Source: Clostridium neonatale (lineage in GTDB: Bacteria > Bacillota > Clostridia > Clostridiales > Clostridiaceae). Taken from it: a stretch of DNA of 64,000 bases. Position numbers and translations under genes: made by a program. Below are positions 56,194 to 64,000 of this stretch, piece by piece. The stretch lies in NCBI RefSeq assembly GCF_001458595.1, contig NZ_LN890328.1, forward strand, positions 372,529 to 436,528, in the 5' to 3' direction. The number at the start of each line of letters is the position of its first letter. Position 1 is the first letter of the stretch. The notes under the pieces are model-generated. The model was given only the letters and a program-made list of their open reading frames with translations, ran no database searches and had not been told where the DNA came from.

Positions 56194-56450
56194 ATGAATT
56201 ATATTGATACTAATATTAAGAATGTAAGATTTAAAAAAACAACAAAAGAAGATGCAAAAATAATTTTAGAGTTAATTAAAGAGTTGGCTACATATGAAAA
56301 ATGTGAAAGATTTTAGTGGTATGCCTAGATTGGAATAAATCTTCTCTTAATTTCTATAGTAGCTTAGGAGAAAAGATTAAAAAACAGTGGGTTATTCATA
56401 GATTAGATAAAGAAGGAATAGAAAGACTCAATGAAGATGAAGTTAAATAA
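56194..56450 (+). pseudogene. Broken GNAT acetyltransferase with internal deletion
   Basis: A good start (AAGGAG then ATG at 56194) opens a 40-residue frame ending TAG at 56316, with FKKTTKEDAKIILELIKELA and TYEKCERF, the start of a SpeG/diamine-type N-acetyltransferase. In another frame, 56316-56450 encodes VVCLDWNKSSLNFYSSLGEK to LNEDEVK, the C-terminal end of the same family. The middle of the protein, including the acetyl-CoA loop, is absent. The family is about 150-160 residues, so about half is lost. Non-functional. Confidence 0.82.
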
Positions 56451-56454
56451 TTAT

Positions 56455-56500
56455 AAGGAGTAATGTATGAAAGTTTATATTAATCATACACCACTCCTTT
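56455..56500 (+). terminator. Terminator after the GNAT pseudogene
   Basis: aaggagt...tgtatga pairs with tcataca...actcctt, ending in ttttt. It was presumably the terminator of the intact gene. Confidence 0.75.
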
Positions 56501-56577
56501 TTTAAATGAATTACTTTTGAACAAATTATATATTTAGAAGTTAGAAAATGAAATAAGAAGAAAATATTTTGAAGTGA

Positions 56578-56642
56578 TTGACAATATTGCTAGAATAAGA
56601 TATTATTATTATTATAGCATCAATTTAGCACGCTAAATTGAT
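56578..56642 (+). promoter_or_regulatory. Histidine operon promoter with operator-like palindrome
   Basis: TTGACA at 56578-56583, a 17-bp spacer and TATTAT at 56601-56606 form a near-consensus promoter. A palindrome with arms atcaatttagc and gctaaattgat (56619-56642) lies just downstream, overlapping the expected transcript start, a position suited to repression. A TrpR-like regulator of his genes has been proposed in Firmicutes; whether it uses this motif is not verified here. No his T-box was seen. Confidence 0.7.
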
Positions 56643-56673
56643 AAATTAATAAATGATTGTAGGTGGGGTAACA

Positions 56674-57819
56674 ATGGGGCAAAGAAATGTTCTTCCAGAA
56701 GGAACAAGAGATTTAATATTAAATGAATGTATTGTTAAAAAACAATTAGAAAGAGATATAGATGAACTTTTTAATAAGTGGGGATATAAAGAAGTTATTA
56801 CTCCTACTGTAGAATATTATGAAACTTTCAATCATAATTCTAATACCCTTAGAGAAGAAGATATGTATAAGTTCTTTGATAATAAGGGGCGTATTTTAGT
56901 TCTTAGACCTGATATGACAGTTCCAATAGCAAGAGTTGTAGAAACTAAACTTAAAGATACAGACTTACCAATAAAGCTTAGATATAATTCTAATATATTT
57001 AGAGTTCATAAAAGCCTTGGGGGAAAAAGAAATGAATATACCGATATTGGGGTAGAACTCATAGGACTTAGTGAAAAAGAATCCGACTTAGAAATACTTG
57101 TTTTAGCATTAGAGGGATTAAAGAAATTAGGATTAAAAGATTTTAAACTTGAAATTGGTAATATAGGTTTTTTTAATGGTGCATTTGTTAATACAGATAT
57201 AGATGAAGAGTGCAAAAGTAAAATAGCTAAATTTATTGATGAGAAGAATTTAAAAAGTTTAGAGGAATACTTAGAAGATTTAAATATTGAAAATGAATAT
57301 AAAGTATTTTTCAATAAGCTTCCATGGATGTTTGGAGATAAATCAATATTAGAAAAAGCGAAAGAATTAGCATTTAATGATTCTATAAAAGAAAATTTAG
57401 ATTATTTAGAAAGAATATATTTAGATCTAGAAAAATTAGGTTATGGAGATAATGTAACTTTTGATTTAGGAATGATACCAAGGCTTAATTATTATACTGG
57501 AATTATTTTTAAAGGGTATGTTGATGGTGTGGGTACTACTGTACTAAGAGGCGGTAGATATAATAATTTAATAAAACCACATAAAGATTATTTACCAGCG
57601 GTAGGATTTTCTATTGATATAAATTCAGTTATACCAATTGTAGATGTAAATGATATTCTTAAATATGAGTATGAAGCTTATAAAATATTTTATAGTGAAA
57701 AAAATAAAATAGAAGCAATTAAAAAAAGCCAGGAACTCAGAAATCAAGGATATATAGTAGAATTAATGCCAAAAGAAGATCTAGAAGAAGTTAAGATAAT
57801 TAAGGAAGGGGTCAAATAG
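56674..57819 (+). CDS. hisZ: ATP phosphoribosyltransferase regulatory subunit
   Basis: A 381-residue histidyl-tRNA-synthetase-like protein without aminoacylation function. LPEGTRDLILNECIVKKQLE at the start and LRPDMTVPIARVV are typical; the anticodon-binding domain of HisS is not clear. It activates the short HisG that follows after 4 bp. The frame begins at 56653, but GGTGGGG precedes the ATG at 56674, so that start is chosen. Confidence 0.92.
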   Translation: MGQRNVLPEGTRDLILNECIVKKQLERDIDELFNKWGYKEVITPTVEYYETFNHNSNTLREEDMYKFFDNKGRILVLRPDMTVPIARVVETKLKDTDLPIKLRYNSNIFRVHKSLGGKRNEYTDIGVELIGLSEKESDLEILVLALEGLKKLGLKDFKLEIGNIGFFNGAFVNTDIDEECKSKIAKFIDEKNLKSLEEYLEDLNIENEYKVFFNKLPWMFGDKSILEKAKELAFNDSIKENLDYLERIYLDLEKLGYGDNVTFDLGMIPRLNYYTGIIFKGYVDGVGTTVLRGGRYNNLIKPHKDYLPAVGFSIDINSVIPIVDVNDILKYEYEAYKIFYSEKNKIEAIKKSQELRNQGYIVELMPKEDLEEVKIIKEGVK

Positions 57820-57823
57820 TATT

Positions 57824-58453
57824 ATGAGTATAAGTATAGCACTTACTAAGGGCAGATTGGAAGAGGAAAGCATTAAGTTATTAGATAAAGCACATTATGA
57901 CCCATCAGAATTAAAGAATAAAGGAAGAAAGCTTGTATTTAAAGATAAGAGCGCAGATATTAACTATTTCTTGGTTAAATCAGCTGATTCAATAACTTAT
58001 GTTGAACATGGGGTTGCTGATATTGGAGTTGTAGGTAAGGATACAATATTAGAAAGTGATACTAATTGCTATGAGGTATTAGATTTGGGATTTGGAAAGT
58101 GTGGCTTTATTGTAGCATCTCTCCCAGAAAATGATATTTATAAAAAAGTTGGACATGTTAAGATTGGAAGTAAATATCCTAAAGTTGCAAAAGATTATTT
58201 TAAAGACAAAGGCATGGATGTTGAAGTTATTAAAATTGAAGGCTCAGTGGAGTTAGCACCAATACTTGGCTTGTGTGATGGAATAGTAGATATAATGGAG
58301 ACTGGTACAACGCTTAGAGAAAATGGCTTAATAGTACTAGATAGAATTTGTGATATAAGTGCAAGAATGATAGTTAATAAAGCAAGTTTTAAAATGAAGC
58401 AAAAAGAAATTGGGGAATTTATAGAAAAAATTAAAAAAGTTATTGATAAGTAA
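57824..58453 (+). CDS. hisG: ATP phosphoribosyltransferase, short form
   Basis: A 209-residue catalytic subunit, first step of histidine synthesis. ALTKGRLEEESIKLL at the N-terminus, GVADIGVVGKDTILE and GIVDIMETGTTLRENGL (phosphate-binding) are present. The C-terminal regulatory domain of long HisG is absent, so the enzyme needs HisZ, which is directly upstream. Confidence 0.95.
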   Translation: MSISIALTKGRLEEESIKLLDKAHYDPSELKNKGRKLVFKDKSADINYFLVKSADSITYVEHGVADIGVVGKDTILESDTNCYEVLDLGFGKCGFIVASLPENDIYKKVGHVKIGSKYPKVAKDYFKDKGMDVEVIKIEGSVELAPILGLCDGIVDIMETGTTLRENGLIVLDRICDISARMIVNKASFKMKQKEIGEFIEKIKKVIDK

Positions 58454-58481
58454 TTGACAAAATTCGCAGAGTATTCATAAT
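58454..58481 (+). promoter_or_regulatory. Possible internal promoter before hisD
   Basis: TTGACA starts right after the hisG stop, followed by a 16-bp spacer and CATAAT at 58476-58481. The unusual 144-bp gap before hisD in an otherwise tight operon supports a secondary promoter, but this is only a pattern match. Confidence 0.4.
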
Positions 58482-58597
58482 TATAATTAATATATTAATT
58501 GATTTTGCTCAAATAAGTTGATATATTAATACTAATATGTATATATATTTAATAATCGGTTAATATGTAAATTTATGTTAGAGGGGGCTACTACTAA

Positions 58598-59884
58598 ATG
58601 CTAAGCTTAATGGAAATTAATGAAAGCAATAAAGAAAAGTTGATTAATGAATTAAAAGAAAGAGTGGAAGACGCAGATAGCAGTGTAATTGAAAGTGTAA
58701 GAAACATTTTATCAAAAGTTAAGAGTGACGGGGATGAAGCTTTATTTGAATTAACAAAAACTTTTGACAAAGTTGAACTTACTAATTTGCAAATTTCATC
58801 AGATGAAATTGAAAGGTGCTTTGATAAGGTAGAAGATGAGTTTATTGAAGCCTTAAAAGAAGCAAAAATTAACATTGAAAATTATCATATGAAACAAAAG
58901 AAAACTGGCTATATTATGACAGAAGAAAATGGAATTTATTTAGGGCAAAGGGTTCTCCCACTTGAGAAAGTTGGGGTTTATGTACCAGGGGGAACTGCGG
59001 CTTATCCATCTTCTGTTTTAATGAACGTAATACCCGCAAAGGTTGCGGGAGTAGAAGAAATAATAATGGTTACACCACCAGATAAGGATGGAGGAATTAA
59101 TCCATATATAGGTGTAGCAGCTAAAATTGCTGGTATAAATAAGATATATAAAGTCGGTGGAGCACAAGCTGTTGCAGCTTTAGCATATGGAACAGAAAGT
59201 ATACCAAGAGTTGACAAGATAGTTGGACCAGGAAATATATTTGTAGCGACTGCTAAAAAATTAGTTTTTGGACAAGTAGATATAGACATGATTGCAGGAC
59301 CAAGTGAAATTCTTGTTATTGCTGATGAAAAATCAAATCCAGTTCATGTTGCAGCGGATTTAATGTCACAAGCAGAACATGATAAGTTAGCATCATCTAT
59401 ACTTATAACAACATCTAAAAAATTGTATGAAGAAGTTGAGGCGGAACTCGATAAACAGGCTAAAACATTAGAAAGAGAAGAAATAATAAGAACATCTTTA
59501 AAAGATTTTGGAAAAGCTATAATTTGTAAAACACTAGAAGAATGTATTGAAATATCAAATTGCATTGCACCAGAGCATCTAGAGCTTATGGTTGATGAAC
59601 CAATGTCGTATTTAGGATTAGTTAAACATGCTGGATCAGTATTTTTAGGAAGATATTGCCCAGAGCCAATAGGGGATTATTTTGGAGGCACAAATCATGT
59701 TTTACCTACAAGTGGTACAGCAAGATTTTTTTCACCTTTATCTGTTGACAGTTTTGTAAAAAAATCATCATTTATATATTATTCAAAAGAAGCTATTCTA
59801 GAAAATGGCAATAAGATAATAACTCTTGCAAACAAAGAAGGATTAACAGCCCATGCAAACTCAGTTAAAGTGAGGTTAAAGTAA
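58598..59884 (+). CDS. hisD: Histidinol dehydrogenase
   Basis: A 428-residue zinc enzyme for the last two steps. [52 protein letters not shown] and the C-terminal [19 protein letters not shown] are diagnostic, with zinc ligands in AEHDKLA. AGAGGGGG precedes the start. Its TAA shares one base with the hisC start. Confidence 0.95.
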   Translation: MLSLMEINESNKEKLINELKERVEDADSSVIESVRNILSKVKSDGDEALFELTKTFDKVELTNLQISSDEIERCFDKVEDEFIEALKEAKINIENYHMKQKKTGYIMTEENGIYLGQRVLPLEKVGVYVPGGTAAYPSSVLMNVIPAKVAGVEEIIMVTPPDKDGGINPYIGVAAKIAGINKIYKVGGAQAVAALAYGTESIPRVDKIVGPGNIFVATAKKLVFGQVDIDMIAGPSEILVIADEKSNPVHVAADLMSQAEHDKLASSILITTSKKLYEEVEAELDKQAKTLEREEIIRTSLKDFGKAIICKTLEECIEISNCIAPEHLELMVDEPMSYLGLVKHAGSVFLGRYCPEPIGDYFGGTNHVLPTSGTARFFSPLSVDSFVKKSSFIYYSKEAILENGNKIITLANKEGLTAHANSVKVRLK

Positions 59885-60921
59885 TGAGTGTTATTAATGA
59901 GTATATAAATATAGAAAAAGAATACAAGATAAATCTTGATAGCAATGAAATTTATCTTAATATTAATGAAAATATACTCATGAAAATGAAATCCTGTCTA
60001 ACACAAATTGATTTGCATAGATATCCAACAAATGATATGCAGGAAATAAAAAAATTATATGCTAAGTACGCAGATACAGATCCTAAAAATATTATTGTTG
60101 GTAATGGATCAGATGAAGCTATTGATCTTGTAATAAGTTCAGTTATTAGACAAGGAAAAAAAGTATTGAGTTTAAATCCTGATTTTGTAATGTATGATTT
60201 TTATGTAACACGATTTGGTGGAGAAATTAAAACCTATAATATAGGTGAGTCTATGAAGTTTAATGTAGATGAATTTATAGAAATGGGTAAAAACGAAGAT
60301 ATAGATATGATTATATTTTCTAATCCTAATAATCCAACAGGAATAGGCATTAAAGTAGAAGATATATTAAAGGTTCTAGAAGCATTTAAGGATAAGCCTG
60401 TAGTTGTTGATGAAGCATACTACGAATTTTATGGAGAAACAGTAATTTCATATATAAATGAATACAAAAATTTATATGTAACAAGAACTCTTTCAAAAGC
60501 ATGGGGGCTTGCAGCACTTAGACTGGGATTTTTAATAACTAATGAAGAAAATGTAAAGGAGCTATTAAAATTCAAAGTACCATATACAATAAGCTCATAT
60601 TCACAAAATTTAGCTTCAGTAGTTCTAAGATATCCAGATAGAGTAATTGAAAATGCAAAAAAAGTAGTAGAACAAAGGGAATTACTTTTTAGTGAACTTA
60701 ATAAAATACAAAAAAATGCAGCAATGCATATTGAGTTTTATCCATCAAAGGGAAATTTCATTTATGGGAAAACTAGTCATAAAGAGGCACTTGAAAAAGG
60801 TCTGATAAAAGATGGAATCTCAATTAGGTATTTCAATGGGGATGTTTTTAGAATTACAGTTGGTTCACCTATGGAAAATAGGAAGGTTGTAGAATCTATA
60901 AAAAATATATTTGGATATTAA
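59884..60921 (+). CDS. hisC: Histidinol-phosphate aminotransferase
   Basis: A 345-residue class II-type PLP aminotransferase. YLNINEN, IIVGNGSDEAIDLVIS, SNPNNPTGIG and the PLP-lysine region TRTLSKAWGLAALRLGFLI are present. In contrast to CobD at 12218, the N-terminal GHGG motif is absent. The start overlaps the hisD stop. Confidence 0.93.
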   Translation: MSVINEYINIEKEYKINLDSNEIYLNINENILMKMKSCLTQIDLHRYPTNDMQEIKKLYAKYADTDPKNIIVGNGSDEAIDLVISSVIRQGKKVLSLNPDFVMYDFYVTRFGGEIKTYNIGESMKFNVDEFIEMGKNEDIDMIIFSNPNNPTGIGIKVEDILKVLEAFKDKPVVVDEAYYEFYGETVISYINEYKNLYVTRTLSKAWGLAALRLGFLITNEENVKELLKFKVPYTISSYSQNLASVVLRYPDRVIENAKKVVEQRELLFSELNKIQKNAAMHIEFYPSKGNFIYGKTSHKEALEKGLIKDGISIRYFNGDVFRITVGSPMENRKVVESIKNIFGY

Positions 60922-60941
60922 ATAAATTAAGGGGTGAGTAG

Positions 60942-61526
60942 ATGTCTAGATATTCTAAAATAGATAGAAATACAAAAGAAACTAATATAACATTAGAACT
61001 GGAACTGGATGGCAAGGGCAATAGCGAAATTGATACTGGAGTTGGTTTTTTTGATCATATGCTGACTCTATTTGCATTTCATGGGAAAATGGATTTAAAT
61101 ATAAAAGCTAAAGGTGACTTAAATGTATGTGATCACCACACTGTAGAAGATGTTGGCATTGCTTTAGGTGAAGCATTTAAAAAATCCATTGGAGATAAGA
61201 ATGGGATAAATAGATATGGAACATTTTATATCCCAATGGATGAAACATTAGCTTTAGCTTCAATTGATATAAGTAATAGACCTTATTTAGTATTTGACTG
61301 TGATTTTAAAAGAGAAAAAGTTGGGGAAATGGCTACAGAAATGGTTGGAGAATTTTTTAGAGCATTTGCATTTAATGCTGGTGTAACTTTGCATTTAAAA
61401 GTGATTTATGGCGAAAATGATCATCATAAAATAGAAGCATTATTTAAAGCTTTAGGAAGAGCAATTAAAGAAGCAAAATTAATTAATCCTGAGAATGGAC
61501 TACCATCAACTAAAGGAAAACTTTAA
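60942..61526 (+). CDS. hisB: Imidazoleglycerol-phosphate dehydratase
   Basis: A 194-residue monofunctional dehydratase. [29 protein letters not shown] and [17 protein letters not shown] contain the manganese-binding His and Glu. No histidinol-phosphatase domain is fused, so that step must be encoded elsewhere. A repeat sequence follows before hisH. Confidence 0.95.
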   Translation: MSRYSKIDRNTKETNITLELELDGKGNSEIDTGVGFFDHMLTLFAFHGKMDLNIKAKGDLNVCDHHTVEDVGIALGEAFKKSIGDKNGINRYGTFYIPMDETLALASIDISNRPYLVFDCDFKREKVGEMATEMVGEFFRAFAFNAGVTLHLKVIYGENDHHKIEALFKALGRAIKEAKLINPENGLPSTKGKL

Positions 61527-61533
61527 GCAATGT

Positions 61534-61622
61534 ACAATTCATAATGCACAATTCACAATTAATGATGAAATCATTAATGAGTTTGAATAATTGTGCATTT
61601 TGAATTGTGAAATGTGAATTGT
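61534..61622. repeat. Palindromic intergenic repeat, copy 2
   Basis: Arms near 61534-61560 (containing taatgcacaattcacaatt) and 61589-61622 (containing aattgtgcattttgaattgt) are complementary, and a small inner palindrome aatgat/atcatt sits between. It matches the repeat before cbiF in sequence and in position just ahead of a GGGGTG ribosome site. It adds a hairpin inside the his operon transcript. Confidence 0.78.
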
Positions 61623-61638
61623 AAAATGGGGTGTATAT

Positions 61639-62259
61639 ATGATAGTTATTATAGATTATGGCATGGGAAATTTAAAAAGTGTTAGAAATGCTTTGAATTT
61701 TCTAGGACTTGAAAATAAGATTTCATCTAAAGAAGAAGACATAAACAATGCAGATGCACTTATATTGCCGGGTGTTGGAGCTTTTCCGGATGCTATGGAA
61801 ACTATAGAGAAGCTTGGCTTGGATAAGATGATAAAAGCAGAAGTAAAGAAAGGAAAACCACTTCTTGGAATATGCTTAGGTATGCAGCTTTTATTTGATA
61901 AAGGATATGAAGGTGTAGAAAAAAAAGGTTTGGGGCTTATAAAAGGAAATATAGTTAGGATGAATGAAGACAAGGTTAATAATATAAAAATACCACATAT
62001 AGGCTGGAATAATCTTTTCTACAATAAAGAGGATGAATTATTTAAAGGTATAGACGAAGGAAAATATGTATATTATGTACATTCGTTTTATGCTCAAGAT
62101 TATGATGAAGATGATTTGGTGGCATATAGTGAATATGGATCAAATAAAATTCCGGGTGTTGTTAGATGCAAAAATGTAATTGGTGCACAATTCCATCCAG
62201 AAAAGAGTGGAGATGTTGGCGTTAATATTTTAAGAAATTTTGGGGAGTTGATTAAATGA
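61639..62259 (+). CDS. hisH: Imidazole glycerol phosphate synthase, glutaminase subunit
   Basis: A 206-residue class I glutamine amidotransferase. IIDYGMGNLKSVRNAL at the start, LLGICLGMQLLFDKG with the nucleophile Cys, and AQFHPEKSGD with the catalytic His are present. GGGGTG lies upstream. Its stop overlaps hisA by 4 bases. Confidence 0.95.
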   Translation: MIVIIDYGMGNLKSVRNALNFLGLENKISSKEEDINNADALILPGVGAFPDAMETIEKLGLDKMIKAEVKKGKPLLGICLGMQLLFDKGYEGVEKKGLGLIKGNIVRMNEDKVNNIKIPHIGWNNLFYNKEDELFKGIDEGKYVYYVHSFYAQDYDEDDLVAYSEYGSNKIPGVVRCKNVIGAQFHPEKSGDVGVNILRNFGELIK

Positions 62260-62978
62260 TAATTTTACCAGCTATTGATATTATTGATGGAAAGCCAGTT
62301 AGATTATATCAAGGAGATTATAATAAGAAAGAAATAGTTGCAGATGATATATTTGAGACAGCTAAATCATTTGAAAGAGTAGGAGCCGACTATATACATT
62401 TAGTAGATTTAGATGGAGCAAAAAGTGGTGGCAATGAAAATCATGAATTAGTAATAAGGATTGCTAAAGAACTTAATATTCCAGTAGAATTGGGTGGCGG
62501 AATAAGATCGTTGGACACAATTAAGCACCTGCTTGAAAATGGTGTCTCTAGAGTTATTTTAGGGACAATAGCAATAGAAGATGAAAATTTACTTAAAACT
62601 GCAGTAGATACATATGGTGAAAAAATAGCTGTTGGTATAGATTGCAAGGATGGTAAAGTTTATGGTAGAGGCTGGCTTGAAGGAAGTAATTTAGATTATT
62701 TAGATTTCGCTAAAAAAATGGAGAATATAGGTGTCAAAAATATTATAGTAACAGATATAAGCAAAGATGGAACATTACAAGGGGCTAATGTTGAAATGCT
62801 TAAGAAGTTAAAATCAACTGTTGATATTGATATTACAGCGTCTGGAGGCGTTCGGGATTTAGATAATATTAAAGAGTTAATGGAAATTGATTTATATGGG
62901 GCTATAACTGGTAAAGCAATATATGCTGAAACATTATCATTAGAAGAGGCAATAAGAATATCAAAAGAAAACAGATAG
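62256..62978 (+). CDS. hisA: ProFAR isomerase
   Basis: A 240-residue TIM barrel. [20 protein letters not shown] has the first catalytic Asp, and [32 protein letters not shown] and [12 protein letters not shown] are the repeated phosphate-binding motifs. The ATG overlaps the hisH stop (ATGA). Confidence 0.95.
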   Translation: MIILPAIDIIDGKPVRLYQGDYNKKEIVADDIFETAKSFERVGADYIHLVDLDGAKSGGNENHELVIRIAKELNIPVELGGGIRSLDTIKHLLENGVSRVILGTIAIEDENLLKTAVDTYGEKIAVGIDCKDGKVYGRGWLEGSNLDYLDFAKKMENIGVKNIIVTDISKDGTLQGANVEMLKKLKSTVDIDITASGGVRDLDNIKELMEIDLYGAITGKAIYAETLSLEEAIRISKENR

Positions 62979-62995
62979 TAAAGGGGGGAATTTAT

Positions 62996-63757
62996 ATGCA
63001 TACTAAAAGAATAATACCTTGTCTTGATGTTAAAGAAGGAAGAGTTGTTAAAGGAATAAATTTTGAAGGATTAGTTGATGTTGGAGATCCAGTGGCATTA
63101 GCTGAATACTATAATAAACAAGGTGCAGATGAATTGGTTTTTTTAGATATAACAGCAACTCATGAGAAACGTGGGATAATGGAAAAGGTAGTTGAAAGCG
63201 TAGCAGAAAAGATATTTATTCCGTTTACTGTAGGTGGTGGATTAAAAACTATAGAAGATATAAAAGCCATATTAAGGGCTGGAGCTGATAAAGTAAGTTT
63301 AAATTCAGCAGCTGTAAGAGATAAAAATCTTATTAAAGAAGGTGCATTCTATTTTGGAAATCAATGTATAGTTTTAGCTGCTGATGCTAAGAAGAAAGCA
63401 GATAATACAGGCTGGAATGTCGTTATAAATGGAGGAAGGATAGATACAGGAATTGATTTGTTAAAGTGGATTGAAGAAGCAACAAAGCTTGGTGCAGGAG
63501 AAATTCTTTTAACATCTATGGATGCAGATGGAACTAAAAAAGGATTTGATTTAGAACTTACTAAAGCTGTAAGTGATATAACAAATGTTCCTGTTATTGC
63601 ATCAGGTGGATGTGGATGTCTAGAAGATTTTTATGATGTCTTTAAAACTAATATAGCAGATGCAGCACTTGCAGCATCACTTTTCCACTATGGAGAATTG
63701 ACAGTTGATGAAGTAAAAAATTATTTGAGTCAACGTAATATATCAGTAAGAAGATAA
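62996..63757 (+). CDS. hisF: Imidazole glycerol phosphate synthase, cyclase subunit
   Basis: A 253-residue TIM barrel partner of His[63 protein letters not shown] and [12 protein letters not shown] are conserved. GGGGGG precedes the ATG. It is the last gene seen in the operon. Confidence 0.96.
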   Translation: MHTKRIIPCLDVKEGRVVKGINFEGLVDVGDPVALAEYYNKQGADELVFLDITATHEKRGIMEKVVESVAEKIFIPFTVGGGLKTIEDIKAILRAGADKVSLNSAAVRDKNLIKEGAFYFGNQCIVLAADAKKKADNTGWNVVINGGRIDTGIDLLKWIEEATKLGAGEILLTSMDADGTKKGFDLELTKAVSDITNVPVIASGGCGCLEDFYDVFKTNIADAALAASLFHYGELTVDEVKNYLSQRNISVRR

Positions 63758-64000
63758 ATTAATTTTATGCGGATTAAAAGGGATTCTTATAAAAAAATTT
63801 ATTACGTAAATATTTGAAGAATGAAAAAATAGCCAGAATTTAAGTGAGAACCCAAATTTTATATTTGGCTGATCGAACTTACTCCTATGAACGGATGTGA
63901 ATAGTGAGTTTCCTTTAAAAAGCGAATAGTTAGAAATTATGACAGTTAAAAGGATAAAAGAGAGAGTTTAAATAAAGAAAATATCTTCAGCAGTAGATGA
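63758..64000 (+). other. Unassigned sequence after hisF to the window end
   Basis: 243 bp without a recognisable gene. hisI/hisE would be expected next but no start or conserved segment is visible. A pairing of agcca and tggct around ccaaatttt/atatttgg (63831-63872) hints at a hairpin without a T run. Confidence 0.5.

Overview
The window is very AT-rich, reads densely on the plus strand, has strong GGAGG-type ribosome binding sites, and carries an oxygen-independent (cbi-type) cobalamin pathway. Together these point to a saccharolytic Clostridium, most like the C. beijerinckii group. This is inference from gene content and style, not a database match. No rRNA, tRNA, CRISPR array or prophage was seen.

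Region 1 (1-16080) is a long cobalamin cluster. It runs cbiD (cut by the window edge), cbiE, cbiT, cbiL, cbiF, cbiG, a DsrE-family protein, cbiH and cbiJ, then the lower-loop and activation genes cobT, cobO, cobU, cobS, a short second CobU-like protein, a CobC-like phosphatase, cbiB, cobD, a PP-loop ATPase of the Dph6 type and cbiP, and ends with an unknown 170-residue protein. Region 2 (16096-26375) is signalling and housekeeping: two minus-strand response regulators (REC plus Hpt-like, and REC plus HD-GYP), an MntP/YtaF-like membrane protein, a Cof-type phosphatase, a divergent pair made of a MerR-type coiled-coil protein and an FtsZ/TubZ-like GTPase, a NADH oxidase, another HD-GYP protein and a lactonase-type beta-propeller.

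Region 3 (26746-45157) begins with metA and is then rich in mobile DNA. Two inverted copies of a non-coding element of about 0.8-0.9 kb (27661-30008 and 44278-45157) bracket a DUF1294 protein, a divergent UppS-like prenyltransferase, an IS3-family element, a sirohaem/Fe-S reductase, and the tetrapyrrole genes hemA, precorrin-2 dehydrogenase, hemC, the cobA-hemD fusion, hemB and hemL, followed by an orphan potD-type lipoprotein, an IS6-like element with an 8-bp target duplication, and a DUF3867-like protein. The left copy of the non-coding element is itself split by an IS110-family element. The hem genes make uroporphyrinogen III and precorrin-2, the entry point for the cobalamin genes of region 1 and for the sirohaem that the reductase at 32975 probably needs.

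Region 4 (45155-56500) holds an esterase, a cysteine-rich unknown, the threonine genes thrC-thrB with an ACT-domain protein, a DUF3800-like coiled-coil protein, a hydroxyacid dehydrogenase, msrA, the cysteine desulfurase plus thiI pair for tRNA thiolation, and a broken GNAT acetyltransferase. Region 5 (56578-63757) is the histidine operon hisZ-G-D-C-B-H-A-F behind a strong promoter with an operator-like palindrome; hisI/hisE are not visible before the window ends.

The observations most worth following are the TubZ-like/MerR-like divergent pair flanked by a duplicated gene end, the paired non-coding palindromic element, the division of CobU motifs between two genes, and two uncharacterised proteins (DsrE-like, PP-loop) embedded in the cobalamin cluster.
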